This document shows positions 1 through 6,504 of a stretch of DNA of 49,963 bases, one piece after another (the first letter of the stretch is position 1; every line of letters starts with the position of its first letter). The position numbers and the translations under genes are program-made. A model generated the notes under the pieces. The model had not been told where the DNA came from, ran no database searches, and saw only the letters and a program-made list of their open reading frames with translations. This DNA comes from Mycoplasmatota bacterium (lineage in GTDB: Bacteria > Bacillota_I > Bacilli_A > Izemoplasmatales > Hujiaoplasmataceae), in assembly GCA_027859085.1 (NCBI GenBank), contig JAQIBJ010000057.1, forward strand, positions 1-49,963, read 5' to 3'.

Positions 1-749
1 GTTGCTTCACCAAGTGCACGTCCAACCCCTAAAATAGCTGCGGTAAATATACCTGATTTAGCACTAGTAAGTACCACTTTGAAATTTGTTTGTGTTTTCG
101 TTGCACCTAAAGCTAGTGATCCATGCTCTATTTCTTTTCCTACACTTCTAATTGCCACTTCAGAGAGTGCAGTAATTGTTGGCAAGATCATTAGTGCTAA
201 AACGAGTACTGTTGCTAAGACTGAGTTACCACCTTTTGATTGAATACCAAAGATTTTACCTAGATTATAGACAAAGACTAAAATAACGCCACTTCCAAAT
301 AAACCATAAACGATTGATGGAATCGCTGCTAATAATTCCACAACAGTTCTTAATATTTTACTGAGTCTTTTAGGTGCTATTTTCGCAATAAATAAAGCAG
401 ACAAAACACCAATAGGCATGGCTATAGCTAGTGATAGAATGGCAATATATATAGTATTAACAATAATAAAGCCAACACCATATATATTAGAAAAGAACGC
501 TCTTCCTTCTAACCAAGTCGTACCCATTAAAAAGCGGATTAGATTAACCCTACCCAAGCCATCATTATTGGTCACGAAAGGTTTAATACCCTCTCTTGCA
601 ATAAATAATATAATAATGATAATGAAGGATGCAGAAATAATTGTGGTTAATAAAAATAGCGAATGAATGAATAAATAAACAAATTCTTTTTTACTATTTA
701 CACGAAACTTATCTTTAAATGATGTAAGCCATTGTTTAAATGTGTTCAT
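1..749 (-). CDS. pstC: Phosphate ABC transporter permease PstC (partial, runs off left edge)
   Basis: Inner-membrane permease subunit of the high-affinity phosphate importer, working with PstA, PstB and PstS. The frame opens at the ATG at 749 and is still open at base 1, so about 249 N-terminal residues are visible. The first transmembrane segment follows a basic N-terminus (residues about 25-50). A MetI-type permease domain follows, with the PstC-like stretches GVLSALFIAKIAP, ELLAAIPSIVYGLFG and ALGATKTQT (the EAA-loop region, contacting the ATPase), and the visible part ends in GRALGEA. It lies 64 bp downstream of pstS on the same strand, separated by a hairpin, so the order is pstS then pstC. 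Family assignment is firm; the C-terminus and the pstA/pstB genes are outside the window. Confidence 0.93.
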   Translation of the reverse strand, partial: MNTFKQWLTSFKDKFRVNSKKEFVYLFIHSLFLLTTIISASFIIIIILFIAREGIKPFVTNNDGLGRVNLIRFLMGTTWLEGRAFFSNIYGVGFIIVNTIYIAILSLAIAMPIGVLSALFIAKIAPKRLSKILRTVVELLAAIPSIVYGLFGSGVILVFVYNLGKIFGIQSKGGNSVLATVLVLALMILPTITALSEVAIRSVGKEIEHGSLALGATKTQTNFKVVLTSAKSGIFTAAILGVGRALGEA

Positions 750-770
750 GATGTTTACCCAAAACGTGAG

Positions 771-795
771 AAAAACCCTGAAATATATAGGGTTT
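771..795 (-). terminator. Intercistronic terminator/attenuator hairpin between pstS and pstC
   Basis: Arms 773-779 (aaaccct) and 789-795 (agggttt) pair perfectly around a 9-nt loop. On the minus strand the 3' arm runs into five U residues. It lies just after the pstS stop and before pstC, where a leaky terminator would give more binding protein than permease. The shape is seen directly; the effect is inferred. Confidence 0.6.
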
Positions 796-813
796 CTACT
801 AAAATGTTTTTGT

Positions 814-1734
814 TTAAAGCAATTCATCCCAAGTTAAGAATTGTCCACCATAAATCTTTTTAAGGTCTTCAGATGTCATATTATTGATAAAATTATCATT
901 ATGAACAATTACAACAATTGCGTCCCATGCTAATTGACCTTGAGTCGACTCAGATCCTGTTTCAGTATCTTTAAAAGGTCTTGAAGCAAATCCAACATGT
1001 TTATAATTATCTCCATCTTTTTCAGTGCCTTGAGTTCTTTTAAATCCATCTGATGATCCAGTATGATCATGTTCAGCGACGAAGTTACCGCATTTAGGTG
1101 CGAAAGCATCTGTTAAAGCTTTTGCAACTTGTTCGATTGAATCTGATCCTCCAAATCTAATTGTTACATCACTATTATCAACACGACATACATTGTAATC
1201 ATCCTTAATATCATCCCAAGTGTCTGACGTTTGTAAAGAAATTGCACCTTCATTAGTGATGATATCTGAAGCATCAGTAGTATTTAAGAACCCTATGAAT
1301 GCTAATGTAATATTCTTCTCAGTCTCATTTGTAAAATCATCTAAAGAGCGAATAACATAATTAAATGGTCTTTTTAATGCATATGTATTATTTATAACAT
1401 TTGCAATCGTAGGATCAACACCTTCAAATTGTAATCCCTTAACGGAATCATCTAGACTTGATAAAGATATATATCCGATTCCATATTCATCAGTTGCCAT
1501 AGATGTTAAGATACCTGTATTATCATTAATAACAAAGCCATCAACTAATTGACTATCATCTTCTGCAGCTTCATCAAATCCAATACCACCCATAAATCCT
1601 GCACGTGTTCCACTTGATGTATCACGTGTATAGACTGTAATATTACTTGATGAACCCCATTCACCACTAGCATTTGAACAAGCCGCTAATGTTAATACCA
1701 CAATCATTGTTAAACCCAATATTAATTTTTTCAT
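814..1734 (-). CDS. pstS: Phosphate-binding lipoprotein PstS with circularly permuted halves
   Basis: Extracytoplasmic solute-binding protein of the phosphate importer, 306 aa. Residues 1-19 form a lipoprotein signal with lipobox LAAC (Cys19 lipidated). Order is unusual. Residues 31-130 match the C-terminal half of ordinary PstS (VYTRDTSSGTRAGF phosphate loop, then YGIGYISLSSL, GVDPT and LKRPFNYVIR). Residues 190-306 match the N-terminal half (GGSDSIEQVAKALTDAF, TGSSDGF, GFASRPFKD, WDAIVVIVHND, MTSEDLKKIYGG). The protein stops at TWDELL, exactly where ordinary PstS would run on into the segment found here at residue 31. Residues 131-189 are a helical region and linker with Cys183; Cys215 follows, so a disulfide is possible. 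Shine-Dalgarno GAAGAGG precedes the ATG. Function is supported by pstC downstream and a Pho-box-like leader. The family call is firm; the permutation is inferred from motif order. Confidence 0.88.
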   Translation of the reverse strand: MKKLILGLTMIVVLTLAACSNASGEWGSSSNITVYTRDTSSGTRAGFMGGIGFDEAAEDDSQLVDGFVINDNTGILTSMATDEYGIGYISLSSLDDSVKGLQFEGVDPTIANVINNTYALKRPFNYVIRSLDDFTNETEKNITLAFIGFLNTTDASDIITNEGAISLQTSDTWDDIKDDYNVCRVDNSDVTIRFGGSDSIEQVAKALTDAFAPKCGNFVAEHDHTGSSDGFKRTQGTEKDGDNYKHVGFASRPFKDTETGSESTQGQLAWDAIVVIVHNDNFINNMTSEDLKKIYGGQFLTWDELL

Positions 1735-1746
1735 AAATTACCTCTT

Positions 1747-1768
1747 CCTGTAAAATTTAACTTACAGG
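1747..1768 (-). other. Leader hairpin immediately 5' of the pstS ribosome binding site
   Basis: Arms 1747-1753 (cctgtaa) and 1762-1768 (ttacagg) form a perfect 7-bp stem with an 8-nt loop. In the mRNA the 3' arm abuts the GAAGAGG Shine-Dalgarno of pstS. It could stabilise the 5' end or modulate translation. Only the inverted repeat is directly seen. Confidence 0.4.
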
Positions 1769-1794
1769 TAGAGTTTAAACTAAAAAATACATTT

Positions 1795-1825
1795 AAAATA
1801 TCATGTTTATGTAATGTTATGTTAA
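1795..1825 (-). promoter_or_regulatory. Candidate Pho box and promoter of the pst operon
   Basis: On the minus strand two adjacent 11-nt direct repeats, TTAACATAACA (1825-1815) and TTACATAAACA (1814-1804), lie where a -35 element should be. They are followed after 3 bp by TATTTT (1800-1795) as a possible -10. PhoP boxes in Bacillus are TTAACA-like hexamers repeated every 11 bp upstream of weak -10 elements, which fits both sequence and place. No phoP/phoR gene is in the window, so the regulator is inferred. Confidence 0.5.
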
Positions 1826-1833
1826 ATAAATGT

Positions 1834-1864
1834 AAAAAAAAGGCTATGGAAACTAATCCATAGC
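1834..1864 (-). terminator. Rho-independent terminator of hup
   Basis: Perfect 8-bp stem, gctatgga (1843-1850) with tccatagc (1857-1864), around a 6-nt loop. On the minus strand it is followed by C and eight U residues (1834-1842). It begins 12 bp after the hup stop codon. Confidence 0.9.
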
Positions 1865-1876
1865 GAATTTTTTATA

Positions 1877-2149
1877 TTATCTAACTTTGTCTTTTAATAC
1901 TTTTCCTGCTTTGAAAGTAGGAGCGTTTAAAGCTGGAATGTGAATTTCTTCACCAGTTCTTGGGTCATGCCCTTTTCTAGCTTTTCTTTGTTTAACGTTA
2001 AATGTTCCAAATCCAGTTAATACAACTTTTTCTCCTTGAACCAATGCTTCTTCAATAGCCAACACTGTAGAGTTTAATGCTTTTTCAGCATCTTTCTTTG
2101 AAAGTTCAGCTAAGTCTGCGATTCTTGAAACTAATTCTGATTTATTCAT
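1877..2149 (-). CDS. hup: DNA-binding protein HU
   Basis: Small histone-like nucleoid protein of 90 aa, the usual HU length; it binds DNA as a dimer and bends it. The N-terminus is MNKSELVSRIADLAELSKKDAEKAL (helical body, given here in part), followed by the beta-arm region GFGTFNVKQRKARKGHDPRTG and the C-terminal PTFKAGKVLKDKV. An ideal Shine-Dalgarno, AAAAGGAGG, precedes the ATG by 5-6 bases. The gene has its own promoter (2179-2207) and terminator (1834-1864), so it is monocistronic. It lies downstream of der, as in Bacillus, where hbs follows the der region. Confidence 0.97.
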   Translation of the reverse strand: MNKSELVSRIADLAELSKKDAEKALNSTVLAIEEALVQGEKVVLTGFGTFNVKQRKARKGHDPRTGEEIHIPALNAPTFKAGKVLKDKVR

Positions 2150-2178
2150 TTAAATTCCTCCTTTTAAAATATAATCCT

Positions 2179-2207
2179 ATTATATAAGAATAATTATTAA
2201 AAAACAA
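2179..2207 (-). promoter_or_regulatory. Promoter of hup (sigma-A type)
   Basis: On the minus strand, -35 TTGTTT (2207-2202) and -10 TATAAT (2184-2179) with a 17-bp spacer. It lies about 30 bp upstream of the hup start and after the der terminator. Confidence 0.75.
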
Positions 2208-2218
2208 GGTATTTGGCC

Positions 2219-2247
2219 AAAAAAACAAATATTTATTGGAAATTTGT
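2219..2247 (-). terminator. Probable terminator downstream of der
   Basis: A 6-bp stem, acaaat (2225-2230) with atttgt (2242-2247), with an 11-nt AT-rich loop. On the minus strand seven U residues follow. The stem is short and AU-rich, so strength is uncertain, but its place between der and the hup promoter fits. Confidence 0.5.
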
Positions 2248-2253
2248 GAAAAT

Positions 2254-3561
2254 TTACTTACGATTACGTAAAATTAAACTAATTGGTGTACCAAAAAAGT
2301 CAAATTGTTCCCTCAATTTGTTCTCTAAATACCTATAATAAGAAAAATGAAGAATCTTTGTATCATTCACAAACAATACGAATGTTGGACATTTGGTTTT
2401 TACTTGAGTTGCGTAATAAACTTTTAGTAATTTTTGTTTACGCATTTTGGGTGGATTTAAGATCATTGCATCTTGGATGGTTTCATTTAATAAACTTGTT
2501 GAAACGCGTTTAGAATAATTTTCATAAGCCTTTTTAATTACAGGGAATATTGTTTTGATTCTAGCGGTTGTTTTTGCTGATAGATAAACAATCGGAATAT
2601 ATTTTAAAAATCTAAATTCAGTTCTGATTTTATTTTCCCATTCTTTCATGGTGTATTGATCACGTTCAATTGCATCCCATTTATTAATGACAACAATTAA
2701 CGCTTTCTTATTCTCAATGGCGTAACCAGCAATATTTTTATCAAGTTGTCTAATGCCACTTTCAGCATCTAAGACAAGTAAACTCACATCTGAACGATCA
2801 ATCGCTTGCATTGCTCTTAAATTTGCGTATTTATCAAGATTCTCATAAATCTTACCACGTTTTTTCATACCGGCTGTATCAATGACCACATATTTTTGAT
2901 CATCAAGCGTAAACTCTGTATCCACAGAATCCGTGGTTGTACCTTCAATATCAGAAACAATGACACGATCATAACCCAATAATGCATTTGTTAATGAAGA
3001 TTTTCCAACATTAGGTCTACCGATAATCGATAGTTTAATATCAGTTTCATCGTATTCTTCTTCGTTTTTATCTGGAAATTGATGAATGATTTCATCTAAT
3101 AAATCACCAATACCAGTTCCATGCACACTAGATATATTAAAGACATGATCTGCACCCAATTCATAAAAATCATAAATAGAATCTTTATACTTTTGATTAT
3201 CGACTTTGTTATTGGCAACAATCACAGGTTTATTAGAATTATAAAGCATTTGCATAATGTCTTTATCGCCGGGTAATAAACCATCTTTTGCATCTACTGC
3301 AAAGATAATTACATCGGCTTCTTCTATAGCGATTTCAGCTTGCGCTTTAATCTCTGTTAAAAAAGGCGCACCGGATAATTCGATGCCCCCTGTATCAATT
3401 AATCTAAATTCTCTATTTAACCAGGTTGCCTTTGCATAAATACGGTCCCTAGTAACGCCTGGTAAATCATCTGTAATCGAGACTCGTTTTTCAACAATAC
3501 GATTAAAGAGGGTTGATTTCCCAACATTTGGTCGGCCAACAATTGCGACGATTGGCAACAT
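2254..3561 (-). CDS. der: Ribosome-assembly GTPase Der (EngA)
   Basis: Essential double GTPase for 50S subunit maturation, 435 aa from the preferred start. Domain G1 begins at VAIVGRPNVGKST with switch DLPGVTRD and DTGG; domain G2 begins at IIGRPNVGKSS with DTAGMKKRGK and NKWD. The C-terminal KH-like domain ends in FFGTPISLILRNRK. An upstream in-frame GTG (3570) and ATG (3567) exist. The ATG at 3561 has the best spacing, with AGGTG six bases upstream, and gives the usual MLPIVAIVGRPN N-terminus. It is the last gene of the run from efp or cmk and starts 15 bp after the S1-protein stop. Confidence 0.97.
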   Translation of the reverse strand: MLPIVAIVGRPNVGKSTLFNRIVEKRVSITDDLPGVTRDRIYAKATWLNREFRLIDTGGIELSGAPFLTEIKAQAEIAIEEADVIIFAVDAKDGLLPGDKDIMQMLYNSNKPVIVANNKVDNQKYKDSIYDFYELGADHVFNISSVHGTGIGDLLDEIIHQFPDKNEEEYDETDIKLSIIGRPNVGKSSLTNALLGYDRVIVSDIEGTTTDSVDTEFTLDDQKYVVIDTAGMKKRGKIYENLDKYANLRAMQAIDRSDVSLLVLDAESGIRQLDKNIAGYAIENKKALIVVINKWDAIERDQYTMKEWENKIRTEFRFLKYIPIVYLSAKTTARIKTIFPVIKKAYENYSKRVSTSLLNETIQDAMILNPPKMRKQKLLKVYYATQVKTKCPTFVLFVNDTKILHFSYYRYLENKLREQFDFFGTPISLILRNRK

Positions 3562-3576
3562 AGTCATCACCTAACT

Positions 3577-4983
3577 TTATTTTTTAAATTTTTTAAATAA
3601 ATCCTCTAAGGATTGATGAGAACTCACGTTCTCTTTTAATTCAGATTCATAAGCAGCACGTGCTTTTTTCTCTTGAACTGATTTTTTAGAAACGGCTAAG
3701 TGCCATCTTTTAGGGTTAAAGTCTGTGACTTCAACTGTAATGATGTCTTCTTCTTTTAATTCGTTTTCTAAATTAGAAATATGTTCTGAAGATACTTCAC
3801 CAATTGGCAAGAATCCTTCAACTTCTTCAACTTTTACAATTGCGCCGTTATCTTCTAAACGAATAACTTCAGCTGAAACTAAATCACCTTTGTTTAGTTT
3901 TAAATCTGCCCAAGGGTTATATTTTAAATGTTTCTTAGACACAGAGAATTGTTTTTTCTTTTTATTAATTGAAGTGATTTCTACTTCTAAAGTATCCTCA
4001 ACTTCAACATCACCAGCAAGATTTTCATTAGGATTCCATGAATAATCAAAACGGTTTAATAATCCAACAACTTCTTTCTCTACTTCTAATAACATACCAA
4101 ATTGCATTTTACGTACAATTTTACCATCTACTTTATCGCCAACATTATGGTTTTCAATGAATTGTTCCCATGGCGTTGGTGTTAAAGCTTTAATAGATAA
4201 ACTGACTTTTTTGCCTTTGATTTTAATGATTTTAACGTCAATTTCATCGCTTTCATTAATATATTCCGTAATATCTTTTACATGGTAATGAGAAATCTCA
4301 GAAATATGAATTAAACCATCAATATGATCAGTAATTTTAGCAAAAGCACCGAAATCTTTAATACGTTCAATTTTAACGTTAACAACTTGACCTTCTTTTA
4401 AGTTATCTAACTCAGAAGCAATAGCTTCTTTTTTTTCTTCATAAGCCACTTGTTTTCGATTGGCAATTAAATTAATGTTTCTACCATCTGTTTTTTTCTC
4501 TATTAATTCAGCTTTAATGGTTTTACCAACAAGATTTTCTTTTTGTTCGTTTTCTTCTCTTAAGAAGATTAAACTTTCAGGTAAGAATGCTTCTAATCCT
4601 TGATAGTCTAATAACAAACCACCTTTAACAGCTTTTTTAACTTTGAAATCATATTGTTTATTGACTTCTAGTTCTTCTAAATTTTCTAATTTTAGTTCAG
4701 TTTTCAAGATATCTAATCTAGATAAAAGAGGAACCGATGTACCATCTTTGTTTTCGCTGTATTTTACAACTTTAACTTTGATGTCATCCCCTTCTTTAAT
4801 TGTTTCTTTAGCACTCTCGATTTTGTCTAAAGAAAGATGACTTTTGTAAATCACGCCTTCTGTGACATAACCAATGTCTACTAATACCTCTTCATCAGTC
4901 ACTCGTATTACCTTACCAGTTACAACCGATCTAGGTCTTGGTTTTGTAGGACTTGTGTACTCTGGTGTTTGTTTGTCCGTCAT
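3577..4983 (-). CDS. rpsA: S1-domain RNA-binding protein (ribosomal protein S1 homologue)
   Basis: Protein of 468 aa with five S1-type OB folds: about residues 20-85 (VVTGKVIRVTDEEVLVDIG), 100-165 (degenerate, GGLLLDYQGLEAFLPES), 185-255 (KDFGAFAKITDHIDGLIHISEIS), 270-345 (QFGMLLEVEKEVVGLL) and 360-430 (DNGAIVKVEEVEGFLPIGEVS). The third is the best conserved. Numbering is approximate. A start at 5001 is possible, but the AAGGAGAG there reads as the Shine-Dalgarno for the ATG at 4983, which follows the cmk stop by one base. Next to cmk and der it occupies the place of Bacillus ypfD. Whether it binds ribosomes like E. coli S1 or is a general RNA-binding protein cannot be told. Confidence 0.88.
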   Translation of the reverse strand: MTDKQTPEYTSPTKPRPRSVVTGKVIRVTDEEVLVDIGYVTEGVIYKSHLSLDKIESAKETIKEGDDIKVKVVKYSENKDGTSVPLLSRLDILKTELKLENLEELEVNKQYDFKVKKAVKGGLLLDYQGLEAFLPESLIFLREENEQKENLVGKTIKAELIEKKTDGRNINLIANRKQVAYEEKKEAIASELDNLKEGQVVNVKIERIKDFGAFAKITDHIDGLIHISEISHYHVKDITEYINESDEIDVKIIKIKGKKVSLSIKALTPTPWEQFIENHNVGDKVDGKIVRKMQFGMLLEVEKEVVGLLNRFDYSWNPNENLAGDVEVEDTLEVEITSINKKKKQFSVSKKHLKYNPWADLKLNKGDLVSAEVIRLEDNGAIVKVEEVEGFLPIGEVSSEHISNLENELKEEDIITVEVTDFNPKRWHLAVSKKSVQEKKARAAYESELKENVSSHQSLEDLFKKFKK

Positions 4984-4984
4984 A

Positions 4985-5653
4985 TTATAACTCTCCTTCA
5001 TTTATTATCTTAATGTATTTTTTATATAGCAAATCAACCACTTGGATAATATCTTTATCCGAAGTATCGATTTCAATCGCATCATATGCTTTTTTTAAAG
5101 GGTTGTAATCCCTACTTGAATCGTATAAATCTCTTTTTTTAATTTCTTCTTCTATATCTTCTAAAGTAATATTTCTACCTATGTTTTTTAATTCTTCATA
5201 GCGTCTTTTTGCTCTTACAGAAACTGTCGCTGTTAAAAACACTTTTAAATTAGCGTTTTTCAATACCACTGTCCCAATGTCTCTACCATCCATCACAACA
5301 TCATTGCCTATAGCAATCTCTTGTTGAAGTGATACAAGTTTATTTCTCACAGGAATGTGAGAAGCCACAAGTGATACATTGTCTGCAACAGGTTTTGAGC
5401 GGTTTAAACTCGTCATATTGACACCGTCCATATAAAGTTCACCATTATTAAAGATGAATTCAGTGTCATCTAAAAAATAAAAATCATTTGGATCCTCTAA
5501 ATCAACATCAAGGCTCAGAGCTTTATAAGTCGTTGCACGATACATTGCGCCAGTATCAATATATATGTAATTCAGTTTTTTAGCAAGCAATTTGGCTATG
5601 GTTGACTTACCAGCACCAGCTGGTCCATCAATCGCTAACGCATGATAACTCAT
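4985..5653 (-). CDS. cmk: Cytidylate kinase
   Basis: Phosphorylates CMP and dCMP with ATP, 222 aa from the preferred start. The P-loop is DGPAGAGKST near the N-terminus. IDTGAMYRA and MDGRDIGTVVL are the substrate-binding signatures, and RAKRRYEEL is the lid region. The longer frame from 5704 adds 17 unconserved residues. The ATG at 5653 has Shine-Dalgarno AAGGAGG seven bases upstream and gives MSYHALAIDGPAG, the normal start. The stop lies one base before the start of the S1 gene, so translation is probably coupled. A promoter and a palindrome sit upstream (5676-5700). Confidence 0.97.
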   Translation of the reverse strand: MSYHALAIDGPAGAGKSTIAKLLAKKLNYIYIDTGAMYRATTYKALSLDVDLEDPNDFYFLDDTEFIFNNGELYMDGVNMTSLNRSKPVADNVSLVASHIPVRNKLVSLQQEIAIGNDVVMDGRDIGTVVLKNANLKVFLTATVSVRAKRRYEELKNIGRNITLEDIEEEIKKRDLYDSSRDYNPLKKAYDAIEIDTSDKDIIQVVDLLYKKYIKIINEGEL

Positions 5654-5675
5654 TGAAACCTCCTTAACCTTAAAC

Positions 5676-5700
5676 ATTATATCATATTTTAAAAATATGA
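5676..5700 (-). promoter_or_regulatory. Candidate cmk promoter with palindromic spacer
   Basis: On the minus strand an extended -10, TGATATAAT (TATAAT at 5681-5676), lies about 23 bp upstream of the cmk start. No good -35 is present (GTGGTC). A perfect palindrome with 9-bp arms, tcatatttt (5682-5690) and aaaatatga (5692-5700), fills the spacer. It may be an operator or just AT-rich symmetry. Confidence 0.45.
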
Positions 5701-5730
5701 CCACATTAAATCACTAGTTTTTTTTATTTT

Positions 5731-6450
5731 TTAGCCATTTTTAGAAAGGTTGTATAAAGTTTTTATTTCATGAGGTTTTAAGATTCTATATTCGCCCTTT
5801 GTTAAGCCATCTAATGTCACAGAACCAAAACGTATGCGTTTTAACTTTACAACTTCATGTCCCAGTGATTCAAACATTTTTTTTACTTGATGGTATTTAC
5901 CCTCAGTAATGACAATATTCAAAAACGATGTTTCCTTATTATCATCATATTCGACATTGTATACTTTAGCAGGCATTGCTTTAATGCCTTCATATTCAAT
6001 ACCTCTTGCAAGTTTTATTGATGATTCTCTTCTTAATAACCCTTTGACTCTTACATAATATTCTTTTTCTATCATATATTTAGGATGAATCATCTGATTG
6101 GTAAAATCACCATCATTGGTTAAAATCAATAATCCTGATGTATCATAATCCAATCTGCCGATTGGAAATATCTTTTCTTTTACTGGAATTAAATCAGTCA
6201 CAGTTCGACGATTATATTGATCAGTCACGGCTGAAATATAACCTTCAGGTTTATAAAGTACATAATAAACTTTATCTTCTTTTTTAATGCGTTTTCCATC
6301 AACCATAATATCGTCAGAAAAACTTGCTTTTGAACCAAGTTCAGTCACAACTTCTCCATTAACTTTAACGCGACCCTCAGTAATCATATCTTCTGCTTTT
6401 CTTCTAGAGGCCAATCCAGCTTTTTGTATAATTTTTTGTAATCTTTCCAT
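5731..6450 (-). CDS. rluB: Pseudouridine synthase, RsuA/RluB family
   Basis: Isomerises specific uridines of rRNA, 239 aa. An N-terminal S4 RNA-binding domain (residues 1-60, MERLQKIIQKAGLASRRKAEDMI) is followed by the catalytic domain with GRLDYDTSGLLILTNDG, where the Asp of GRLD is the nucleophile. TEGKYHQVKKMFESLGHEV and LKRIRFGSV are typical family motifs. Shine-Dalgarno AAAGGAGA lies five bases before the ATG. It is downstream of the CBS-domain membrane gene, separated by an attenuator-like hairpin. In Bacillus rluB lies elsewhere in the cmk region. Family is firm; RluB rather than RsuA specificity is inferred from length and class. Confidence 0.93.
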   Translation of the reverse strand: MERLQKIIQKAGLASRRKAEDMITEGRVKVNGEVVTELGSKASFSDDIMVDGKRIKKEDKVYYVLYKPEGYISAVTDQYNRRTVTDLIPVKEKIFPIGRLDYDTSGLLILTNDGDFTNQMIHPKYMIEKEYYVRVKGLLRRESSIKLARGIEYEGIKAMPAKVYNVEYDDNKETSFLNIVITEGKYHQVKKMFESLGHEVVKLKRIRFGSVTLDGLTKGEYRILKPHEIKTLYNLSKNG

Positions 6451-6465
6451 ACTGTCTCCTTTCTG

Positions 6466-6504
6466 AAAAAAAAGCGAGGATATCTATAATTCTCCAGAAT
6501 CCTC
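6466..6504 (-). terminator. Terminator or attenuator between the CBS-domain gene and rluB
   Basis: On the minus strand GAGGAT (6504-6499) pairs with ATCCTC (6481-6476). Three more inner pairs form past a one-base bulge. The stem is followed by GC and eight U residues (6473-6466). It overlaps the stop codon of the upstream gene and lies 16 bp before the rluB start, so rluB must rely on read-through or another promoter. Confidence 0.65.

Noticed and set aside
2283-2513. Plus-strand open frame over the end of der
   Set aside because: It is antisense to the conserved KH-like domain of der, with no promoter or ribosome binding site.
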